DNA of 6,535 nt, from the NCBI GenBank assembly GCA_947258905.1, contig CAMYKF010000072.1, forward strand, positions 1 to 6,535, written 5' to 3'. Positions within the stretch are counted from its first letter, which is position 1. Every line of letters starts with the position of its first letter. Below the pieces are notes generated by a model that ran no database searches, had not been told where the DNA came from, and saw only the letters and a program-made list of their open reading frames with translations. The position numbers and the translations under genes were made by a program. Positions 1 through 5,583 of this stretch are shown piece by piece. The stretch comes from an uncultured Pirellulaceae bacterium (GTDB lineage Bacteria; Planctomycetota; Planctomycetia; Pirellulales; Pirellulaceae).

Positions 1-2
1 CG

Positions 3-1145
3 CGACAAACCGCAATCGTCGGCTTGCTTATGATCATCATCGGGCTGACGGGATGCAGCAGCGAGCCCGCCACAACCAAACCAGCCGACAACATTCGCTA
101 TGCACCGGCCAGGGACACCGAGCCGGTCACCGAAAATACCGGACAACCCGAACCCGATTTGCCGCGTCCGCCGGGCATGGTGTGGATTCCGGGCGGCAAG
201 TTCCTCATGGGCAGCAATGACCCGGAAGCCCGGGACAACGAAAAACCTCCTCACGTGGTGATTGTGGACGGGTTCTACATGGATGAAACGGAAGTCACCA
301 ACGAAACCTTTGCCAAATTTGTTGAGGCCACAGGATTCGTGACCATCGCCGAAAAGAAACCGGAGTTGGAGGAGCTAATGGCCCAACAACCACCCGGCAC
401 GCCTCCTCCGGACGAGTCGGTGCTGGTACCCGGCTCGATGGTATTTGTTCCCACCGACGGTCCGGTTTCCACTAATCAGCCCGGTGACTTCCAGCAATGG
501 TGGCGTTGGCAACCGGGAACTGACTGGCGGCATCCCCAAGGCCCTGACAGCGACATCGAGGGCCTCGAGCAGCACCCGGTGGTGCAAATTGCCTGGGATG
601 ATGCGGTGGCCTTTTGCGAGTGGGCGGGCAAGCGTTTGCCGACCGAAGCCGAATGGGAATTCGCAGCTCGTGGTGGTTTGAGTCAACAACCGTATGTGTG
701 GGGATCGGACGAGGTCTCGGACGAAAACCCGCAGGCCAATATCTGGCAGGGACAGTTTCCGTTTCGCAATGTGGCGCTGGATGGCTACGAAGCCACGGCC
801 CCGGTCAAGACTTTTCCGCCCAACGAATTCGGATTGTACGACATGGCCGGCAATGTATGGGAATGGTGTAGCGACTGGTTCCGCCAGGATACCTATCGTT
901 CACGGGCCGGCCGCGAAACCCGCAATCCACAAGGTCCGCCTTCGACCGACCATCCCCTGGAACCACGCAAGGCCAAACGCGGCGGTTCGTTTTTGTGTCA
1001 TCGCGATTATTGCTCCAGCTACCGGCCTGGGGCGCGCATGTCGACCAGTCGCGATTCAGGAGCTCCGCATGCGGGAGTACGGCCCGTCATGACCGAAGCC
1101 ATGTGGCGGGAAAAACTGGCCCGCGACCAGGCAGCGAAAGAATAG
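3..1145 (+). CDS. Formylglycine-generating enzyme (FGE/SUMF1 family) lipoprotein, 5' end off the window
   Basis: Probable formylglycine-generating enzyme, which oxidises the active-site cysteine of type I sulfatases to formylglycine. Residues are counted from the TTG at 24. The frame is open to the left edge. The visible N-terminus is hydrophobic and ends in the lipobox LTGC (Cys codon 54-56), so the true start is probably upstream and the product a membrane-anchored lipoprotein outside the cytoplasm. A Pro-rich linker (about 12-50) leads into an FGE-sulfatase domain (about 51-355). Landmarks are MVWIPGGKFLMGSN, WRHPQGPDS, AGKRLPTEAEWEFAARGG, ANIWQGQFP, GLYDMAGNVWEW and RGGSFLCHRDYC. C325 and C330 align with the copper-binding catalytic pair of human FGE (C336/C341), and S322 with S333. 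Most loose relatives of this fold lack both cysteines, so real FGE activity is plausible. The usual C-terminal GFRC is GVRP here. No sulfatase gene is in the window. The family call is firm; substrate and location are inferred. Confidence 0.9.
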   Translation, partial: RQTAIVGLLMIIIGLTGCSSEPATTKPADNIRYAPARDTEPVTENTGQPEPDLPRPPGMVWIPGGKFLMGSNDPEARDNEKPPHVVIVDGFYMDETEVTNETFAKFVEATGFVTIAEKKPELEELMAQQPPGTPPPDESVLVPGSMVFVPTDGPVSTNQPGDFQQWWRWQPGTDWRHPQGPDSDIEGLEQHPVVQIAWDDAVAFCEWAGKRLPTEAEWEFAARGGLSQQPYVWGSDEVSDENPQANIWQGQFPFRNVALDGYEATAPVKTFPPNEFGLYDMAGNVWEWCSDWFRQDTYRSRAGRETRNPQGPPSTDHPLEPRKAKRGGSFLCHRDYCSSYRPGARMSTSRDSGAPHAGVRPVMTEAMWREKLARDQAAKE

Positions 1146-1181
1146 AGGGCATTTCAATTTTTTTTATCAGGTTTGGCCCTG

Positions 1182-1242
1182 GTGGACGAGGCAACGAGTC
1201 CGATGCTTGAACCGACTCCAAAGGACTCGTAGCCTCGTCCAC
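1182..1242. repeat. Long inverted repeat between convergent genes
   Basis: Two 20-nt arms at 1182-1201 and 1223-1242 are reverse complements with one mismatch (gaggcaacgag against gaggctacgag in complement), separated by a 21-nt loop. The element fills the gap between the FGE gene and the convergent DUF368 gene. It could end transcription from both sides. However, the base runs next to it are A-rich in the outgoing direction on both strands, so it lacks the U-tract of a normal intrinsic terminator. A dispersed palindromic element is the other reading; one window cannot separate the two. Confidence 0.8.
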
Positions 1243-1262
1243 TACTTAAAAAACAGCTGCCC

Positions 1263-2246
1263 TTATTCCCCGGAATCAGTGCTTTCCGCGTGCGCGGGCA
1301 GTTCCCGCCTCGTCAACTGGCGGCTGGCCCAGTCAATAGCGAGCACCACGCACAACGATGCAACGGCCACCAGCACGTGTCGCCAAAATTCGCCGTCCAG
1401 AGAATCCGGCCATACCGGTTTGTAGATGCGTTGTTTGACATCCTCGATCTCCGGAGTCGTGTTGACCTGAAATGGCCACAGCAACGGCAGGCTGCCCACC
1501 ATCAATCCGCACAGCAGCGCGAGCGTGGGCGCTGGAAAGCGATCCAGGAACCTGCGCAGCACTCGCGAAAACAATAACAGTCCGGTAACGGCACCCAGGA
1601 TGAAGACGATCGCAACTGGCAAATTCGCCGCCACGTCCTCAAATTGCAACAGCGCCTTGACGCGATGAACCAGCGGCTGATAAACGCCCAGCAGGATCAG
1701 GATCAGTGCTCCGCTGATGCCCGGCAGAATCATGGCGCAAATGGCAATCGCTCCGCACACAAACAGGTACCATAGCGGCGGATCGACTTGCGCCACCGAC
1801 GGCGTCAGCTGGGTCACCAGCAAAGCCACAACCAGTCCCAGCAAAGCCATCGTCCAGATCACGGCGGGCCGCACCGTTCCGAGTTTTCCAATCATGCGTC
1901 CCACGACGATCGTGGCCGCGATGATCATGCCGAAAAAGGCCGCCAGAATCAGGGTGCGTGTCGAATCGACTTCCAGATAATGCCCGACCGTGCGAATGGT
2001 CACCACAAATCCGGTGACCAGTCCCGCGCCGAGCGTAATCACGAATCGCCAGTCCACATGATCTGCCGCCTCGCGAAACTTGCCGGCCAGCAACAACCGC
2101 ACCCATTGCCGGTCGAAACTGCTAATGACGCGAATCAGCCGGTGATAGATTCCCGTCAACAGCGCGACCGTGCCCCCCGAAACACCGGGCACGACATCCG
2201 CCGCACCCATACAAGCGCCTTTGAGAAAGTTAGTAAAGTGATTCAT
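1263..2246 (-). CDS. DUF368 membrane protein, putative undecaprenyl-phosphate translocase (PopT-like)
   Basis: Polytopic inner-membrane protein of 327 aa, near the usual length for DUF368. The family hallmark is at the N-terminus: FLKGACMGAADVVPGVSGGT (7-26), followed by a GIY-type turn. A second, related motif, MILPGISGALILILLGVY, lies at 172-189, so the protein looks like an internal duplication with two PG-V/I-SG segments. Hydrophobic stretches near 68-85, 98-117, 128-146, 158-190, 209-228, 239-257 and 289-306 suggest about 7-9 membrane segments. DUF368 members (named PopT) have been reported to return undecaprenyl phosphate across the membrane for peptidoglycan and other envelope polymers; that role here is by homology. 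The ATG at 2244-2246 is the first possible start, because a TGA codon lies directly upstream. No strong Shine-Dalgarno is visible. The gene is divergent from ispE, whose pathway feeds synthesis of the same lipid. Confidence 0.9.
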   Translation of the reverse strand: MNHFTNFLKGACMGAADVVPGVSGGTVALLTGIYHRLIRVISSFDRQWVRLLLAGKFREAADHVDWRFVITLGAGLVTGFVVTIRTVGHYLEVDSTRTLILAAFFGMIIAATIVVGRMIGKLGTVRPAVIWTMALLGLVVALLVTQLTPSVAQVDPPLWYLFVCGAIAICAMILPGISGALILILLGVYQPLVHRVKALLQFEDVAANLPVAIVFILGAVTGLLLFSRVLRRFLDRFPAPTLALLCGLMVGSLPLLWPFQVNTTPEIEDVKQRIYKPVWPDSLDGEFWRHVLVAVASLCVVLAIDWASRQLTRRELPAHAESTDSGE

Positions 2247-2327
2247 TCAGGGCAGACCCCGGTTGGTTGACAGGCCATTTCGTTCACCGACACCGCGGCG
2301 ACTGATTTTGTGTGCCAGAGTCGTATT

Positions 2328-2357
2328 TTGTGGCTTTCACAATTGTGGCTTTCACAA
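2328..2357. repeat. Exact tandem pair of 15-bp dyad-symmetric units; possible operator
   Basis: The unit ttgtggctttcacaa occurs twice with no gap (2328-2342 and 2343-2357). Each copy has inverted 5-bp ends (ttgtg/cacaa) around a 5-nt centre. The junction makes a perfect 10-bp palindrome, cacaattgtg (2338-2347). The outer symmetry extends to attttgtg at 2325-2332 and cacaaaat at 2353-2360. It lies between the divergent DUF368 and ispE starts, where a regulator of either or both genes could bind. No known regulator site was recognised. It could instead be a short mobile or replication-slippage repeat. Confidence 0.75.
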
Positions 2358-2471
2358 AATATCGTTTAATCCACCATTCGCCCATGCGATTGTTTTCTGT
2401 TTTACCAGGTTTAAGAGCATTCCCGTGCCGTAAACGCCAATTCGGACCCTCTTGCCGAAAATGCACATTGA

Positions 2472-2500
2472 TTGAAAGGGCTGACAGCAACTTGTAGAAT
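2472..2500 (+). promoter_or_regulatory. Sigma70-type promoter for ispE-spoVG
   Basis: A -35-like TTGAAA (2472-2477) and a -10-like TAGAAT (2495-2500) are separated by 17 nt. Each hexamer matches the consensus at 5 of 6 positions. Transcription would begin near 2507, giving an untranslated leader of about 33 nt before the ispE ATG at 2540. It is the best promoter match I found in this gap. Planctomycete promoters are poorly characterised, so this is a prediction. Confidence 0.55.
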
Positions 2501-2539
2501 CTGGCATCGATTCCGGCGATTCAAGCAACATGTGATGGA

Positions 2540-3430
2540 ATGACGTGGACGGAAGTACGGGCTCCGGCGAAGGTTAACCTCTTCCTGGAACTGATCGGAC
2601 GACGCAGCGATGGATTTCACGAGCTGGAAACCATCATGACCAGGATCAGCCTGTCGGACCGCTTGTATCTGCGCCGCCGCAGGGACCAGAACATCTGCCT
2701 CACTCAGCTCCGCCACCGTCTCCCGCTGATCCCCGTTCCCCTGGATGAAACCAACCTCGTCTGGCGGGCCGTTGATCTACTGCGTCAGAAAACCGCTTTC
2801 GACCAGGGCCTCGATATCGCCCTGGAAAAACAAATTCCGGTCGAAGCCGGACTGGGCGGCGGCTCCAGCGATGCCATCGCCGCACTGCGGGGCGCCAACC
2901 AACTGCTCGAATTGCAGCAATCCCCTGACCAGCTGAAACAGATCGCCGACGATATCGGCAGCGACACGGGGTTCTTTTTGAATGGACCCACTGCCCGGTG
3001 CACAGGGCGCGGCGAACAGGTGCGCGGCGTGGCCGCCCTCCGCAACTTGTGGCTGGTGCTGGTCAAACCGCCGGTCGGTCTGGCGACGGCGGATGTCTAT
3101 CGGGCCAGCGTGGTGCCCGACGTGAAACGGGACAGTCGCGAACTGTTGCGGGCACTGGCCCGCGGCGACCTGCGTCAGGTGGGGCGCCATATGTGCAACC
3201 GGCTGCAGGACGCGGCGCTTGGGTTGTCCCCGTCGATCCAGCGAATACGTGACGAGTTCGCCAGGGTTGCCTGTGCCGGACATCAGATGACGGGCAGCGG
3301 CACGGGTTACTTTGGATTGTTTGCCGCCCGGTCGCTGGCCCGCCGCGCTGCACGGCGTTTGCACATGCGACTGGCCGATTCGTCAGTTTTCTGTGTACGA
3401 GCAACAGGGCTGGACGTGGGCTGGAGTTGA
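2540..3430 (+). CDS. ispE: 4-diphosphocytidyl-2-C-methyl-D-erythritol kinase (IspE)
   Basis: GHMP-family kinase of the cytoplasmic MEP isoprenoid pathway. It phosphorylates CDP-methylerythritol at the 2-position using ATP. The 296 aa length is normal for IspE. Motif 1, APAKVNLFLEL, is at 8-18 with the conserved Lys at 11. The GHMP ATP loop PVEAGLGGGSSDA is at 100-112. The catalytic Asp is D142 in IGSDTGFFLNG. Motif 3, MTGSGTGYFGLF, at 250-261 differs slightly from the common MSGSGPTxFALF. The ATG at 2540 places the conserved N-terminus correctly. Nearby ATGs at 2530 and 2535 are out of frame, and the Shine-Dalgarno is weak. spoVG follows 40 bp after the stop in the same direction, so the two are probably co-transcribed. 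Confidence 0.95.
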   Translation: MTWTEVRAPAKVNLFLELIGRRSDGFHELETIMTRISLSDRLYLRRRRDQNICLTQLRHRLPLIPVPLDETNLVWRAVDLLRQKTAFDQGLDIALEKQIPVEAGLGGGSSDAIAALRGANQLLELQQSPDQLKQIADDIGSDTGFFLNGPTARCTGRGEQVRGVAALRNLWLVLVKPPVGLATADVYRASVVPDVKRDSRELLRALARGDLRQVGRHMCNRLQDAALGLSPSIQRIRDEFARVACAGHQMTGSGTGYFGLFAARSLARRAARRLHMRLADSSVFCVRATGLDVGWS

Positions 3431-3456
3431 GGTCTGCAGATCAGGAACCGGACGCA

Positions 3457-3463
3457 AAGGGAG
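3457..3463 (+). promoter_or_regulatory. Ribosome binding site of spoVG
   Basis: AAGGGAG lies 7 nt upstream of the ATG at 3471. The spoVG frame stays open for 53 more codons upstream, overlapping the ispE 3' end. This site, together with the match of MEITEVRIKL to the SpoVG N-terminus, fixes 3471 as the start. Confidence 0.75.
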
Positions 3464-3470
3464 TGTTGAC

Positions 3471-4070
3471 ATGGAGATCACCGAAGTCCGCATCAAGTTG
3501 ATGGAGAATTCCGAGGACCGGCTTCGCGCGTTTTGCAGCATCACGATGGACGACTGCTTTGTAGTTCGTGATCTGAAAATCATCGAAGGCAACACGGGAC
3601 CGTTTGTCGCCATGCCGAGCCGCAAACTGACGGCCCATTGCCGCCAGTGCAACGCCAAAAATCACTTACGCGCCCGCTTCTGCAACCAGTGCGGCAAACG
3701 AATGGGTGGAGACAAGTACACCTTTGACGATCATGGTCGCGCCAAGCTATACGCCGATATCGCCCATCCCATCAACGCTGAATGCCGCGAACAAATCCAA
3801 AGTCGCGTCATCGGTGAATTCTATGAGGAACTGGAACGGGCCAAACAACCCGGTTACGTCTCGCGTTACGACGAGGAATACGGCGACAGTCCCTCAGCAC
3901 GCTCGCTCCGTTCCGGTTCGCGCGCCGATCGCTCGCACGACGCACGCCGAACGCCTCACGAAAAATCCAGCCATCATCCGTCGCAACAAGACGCCGGCGC
4001 CGGCAGTGAATCGGACCAGGGGCCCCCATCTGGCGGTGAAGAACCCGATTTCGGCCGCGGCATCTTTTGA
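3471..4070 (+). CDS. spoVG: SpoVG family nucleic-acid-binding protein with inserted zinc ribbon and long tail
   Basis: Protein of 199 aa, about twice the roughly 97 aa of Bacillus SpoVG. Residues 1-52 (MEITEVRIKL, RAFCSITMDDCFVVRDLKII, NTGPFVAMPSRK) and about 82-120 (DIAHPINAECREQIQ, VIGEFYEEL) follow the SpoVG fold. Between them, at about 53-80, is an insert with two CxxC pairs, CRQC (57-60) and CNQC (71-74), which looks like a zinc ribbon. Residues about 125-199 form a polar tail rich in Ser, Arg, His, Asp and Pro, probably disordered. SpoVG proteins bind RNA and DNA and act as global regulators; the name comes from sporulation, which is not implied here. It sits directly after ispE. The family call is firm; the ribbon's role (zinc binding, altered nucleic-acid contact) is inferred. 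Confidence 0.92.
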   Translation: MEITEVRIKLMENSEDRLRAFCSITMDDCFVVRDLKIIEGNTGPFVAMPSRKLTAHCRQCNAKNHLRARFCNQCGKRMGGDKYTFDDHGRAKLYADIAHPINAECREQIQSRVIGEFYEELERAKQPGYVSRYDEEYGDSPSARSLRSGSRADRSHDARRTPHEKSSHHPSQQDAGAGSESDQGPPSGGEEPDFGRGIF

Positions 4071-4270
4071 ATTCCGGGCGTCAAAGCTGTTTTGCACGCC
4101 AAGAGTCTTTCGGGCGGTCGAGACTCCCGCCGAGACCATCAAAGACCATCCCGCAGCGTGTGCAGCCGGATTCGCAAGAATTCGAGCCGCGTCGCCCTGC
4201 GCAATCACCCCACGCTTTGCAACTTCGGCTCCCGGTCAGCAGTCACAATCAGTCCCCGGTTTAAACCTCC
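4071..4270. other. Convergent intergenic spacer, no gene seen
   Basis: Non-coding stretch between the convergent spoVG and pfkA genes. The open frames crossing it are out-of-frame extensions with no recognisable protein character. An imperfect stem is possible near 4077-4099 (ggcgt paired with acgcc), but no U-tract follows, so no terminator is called. Confidence 0.6.
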
Positions 4271-4324
4271 CGACTTGCGACTTGCGACCTGCGACCTGCG
4301 ACCTGTCTTGCGACCTGCGACCTA
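4271..4324. repeat. Heptanucleotide tandem repeat ending in the pfkA stop codon
   Basis: Direct 7-bp units read on the + strand as cgacttg twice (4271-4284), cgacctg three times (4285-4305), a broken 5-nt unit tcttg (4306-4310), cgacctg (4311-4317), and cgaccta (4318-4324). The last unit contains the complement of the pfkA TAG stop (4322-4324), so the array touches the end of the coding region without entering it. A 7-bp period cannot keep a reading frame, which argues against a coding role. Confidence 0.9.
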
Positions 4325-5311
4325 GCTCGCCAGCCTTTGCATCATATCCAGCAACTGCGGCGGGATGGGACGATGACTGGCGTACGTCTCCGGTAACGGG
4401 ACGCTGACCAGCTCGTCATTCTGCGTGCCTGACATCACCCGGGTTTCGCCCCGGTCCAGCGCCAGAACCGCCCCGTAACCCATTTGCGAGGCCCGTCTTC
4501 GGTCCTCCGGGGTCGGTGTGCCGCCGCGTTGCAGGTGACCCAGCACCACCACTCGTGAATCGAAAGGACAATCCAGTTCCCGCAAATTTTCGTTCAATAT
4601 TTCCGCACCACCTTTCTCATCACCTTCGGCGACGATGATCATGATGGAATTCTTGCCGCGCTGTTTCAGCACGTGGAGCTGGTCAACGATCAACTGATAA
4701 TCGGTAGGCGTTTCGGGGATCACTGCCATTTCCGCGCCGGAAGCGATGGCCGTATACACGGCGATGTAACCACTGTGCCGGCCCATCACCTCGATCAGGA
4801 ACATGCGATCGTGGCTGTGTGCCGTATCACGGACCTTGTCGACCGCGTCGACCGCAGTCTGCACGGCCGTGGAAAACCCGATCGTGTAATCGGTGCCCAG
4901 CAGATCATTGTCGATAGTCCCCGGACAGCAAACGATCTGGCCGTTCCAGTGTTGGGACAGGGCCATTGCGCCTTGGAAGGTGCCTTCGCCGCCAATCGGG
5001 ATCAGGGCGTCGATGCCGGCCCGCTGCAGGATGGCGGCCGCCTTTTTTTGACCCTCGACCTGACGAAACTCCGCACTGCGGCTGGAATACAGAAAAGCCC
5101 CGCCATGGGCCACCCAGTCCGACACGCAACGCAGCGTCATCAGCGGTTCGCCGGCCGGATTGAGGTGGAACTGTTCCTCCAGCAAACCCTGGTAGCCGCG
5201 ACGGATACCCACCACCTGGTGTCCCATGGACAAAGCCGTACGCACCACCGCACGGACACAGGCATTCATCCCGGGCGCGTCGCCTCCGCTACAAAATACG
5301 CCGATTTTCAT
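4322..5311 (-). CDS. pfkA: 6-phosphofructokinase, ATP-dependent type (PfkA)
   Basis: Cytoplasmic glycolytic kinase converting fructose 6-phosphate to fructose 1,6-bisphosphate. The 329 aa length is close to the usual 320-330. Motifs in order: SGGDAPGMNACVR (8-20), the R20/R24 pair like the E. coli effector-site R21/R25, SSR78, IGGEGTFQGA (106-115), CPGTIDND (129-136, catalytic base D134), DYTIGF (141-146), EVMGRHSGY (174-182), VAEGD (227-231) and LGHLQRGG (257-264). G110 and G131 match E. coli G104 and G124, which favour ATP over pyrophosphate. The odd residue is E109, where ATP-type enzymes usually have the Mg-binding Asp of GGDGS. GGAG lies 7 nt before the ATG. The gene follows a terminated upstream gene, so it is probably transcribed from its own promoter within 5312-5527. 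Confidence 0.95.
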   Translation of the reverse strand: MKIGVFCSGGDAPGMNACVRAVVRTALSMGHQVVGIRRGYQGLLEEQFHLNPAGEPLMTLRCVSDWVAHGGAFLYSSRSAEFRQVEGQKKAAAILQRAGIDALIPIGGEGTFQGAMALSQHWNGQIVCCPGTIDNDLLGTDYTIGFSTAVQTAVDAVDKVRDTAHSHDRMFLIEVMGRHSGYIAVYTAIASGAEMAVIPETPTDYQLIVDQLHVLKQRGKNSIMIIVAEGDEKGGAEILNENLRELDCPFDSRVVVLGHLQRGGTPTPEDRRRASQMGYGAVLALDRGETRVMSGTQNDELVSVPLPETYASHRPIPPQLLDMMQRLAS

Positions 5312-5318
5312 ATATGCA

Positions 5319-5322
5319 CTCC
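5319..5322 (-). promoter_or_regulatory. Ribosome binding site of pfkA
   Basis: GGAG on the minus strand lies 7 nt before the ATG at 5309-5311. This supports the start giving MKIGVFCSGGDAPGMN, the standard Pfk N-terminus. Confidence 0.7.
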
Positions 5323-5410
5323 GAAGACAGCGGTCCGATTTCGCTCAGAGTATCACAAGAGGCCGCAGCGCAATCGAGGGGTGGCTTTCCTCGACGTACT
5401 GTGGGCGTGC

Positions 5411-5507
5411 TGCGAATACGCTGTCCGCGTTGCGAATACGCTGTCCGCGTTGCGAATACGCTGTCCGCGTTGCGTATACGCTGTCCGCGTTGCGAATACG
5501 CTGTCCG
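5411..5507. repeat. 20-bp tandem repeat array upstream of pfkA
   Basis: The unit tgcgaatacgctgtccgcgt is repeated 4.85 times. Units 1-3 (5411-5470) are identical. Unit 4 (5471-5490) has one change, giving gcgtatacg. Unit 5 stops after 17 bp at 5507. The array starts 100 bp before the pfkA start codon and lies between that gene and the terminator of the gene behind it, so it falls in the probable pfkA promoter region. The near identity of the units points to recent expansion by slippage or unequal recombination. Confidence 0.95.
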
Positions 5508-5527
5508 TTACCACAAGCACTCAACAA

Positions 5528-5553
5528 AAACCGACTGGCAAGCCAGTCGGTTT
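5528..5553 (-). terminator. Rho-independent terminator of the TIGR03067-like gene
   Basis: A perfect inverted repeat pairs aaaccgactggc (5528-5539) with gccagtcggttt (5542-5553). Read on the minus strand, it forms a GC-rich stem with a tight loop followed by a T-run (GGTTTTTGTTGA). It begins 30 nt after the TAA of the upstream minus-strand gene, as expected for an intrinsic terminator. Confidence 0.9.
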
Positions 5554-5583
5554 GACGGGTATTGAGCGCACTAACGGTTCCGG

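Noticed and set aside
1155..1166. T-run after the FGE gene as an intrinsic terminator
   Set aside because: No stable stem precedes the run on the + strand.
2284..2490. 68-codon - strand frame in the DUF368-ispE gap
   Set aside because: It translates the 15-bp tandem repeat and the ispE promoter region, has no recognisable features, and no convincing ribosome binding site was noted.
2777..3364. 195-codon - strand frame opposite ispE
   Set aside because: Antisense to ispE, which has all GHMP motifs; no independent protein features.
3706..4407. 233-codon + strand frame overlapping spoVG and the pfkA 3' end
   Set aside because: It lies in another frame over spoVG, crosses the heptamer array and enters pfkA antisense; the composition is typical of a frame shadow in GC-rich DNA.
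5347..5375. Possible -35/-10 pair for pfkA on the minus strand (TCGATT, 17 nt, GATACT)
   Set aside because: The spacing is right but the hexamers match the consensus only 3 of 6 and 4 of 6, too weak to call.
5411..5507. CRISPR-like array
   Set aside because: The 20-bp units are directly adjacent with no unique spacers, so it is a simple tandem repeat.
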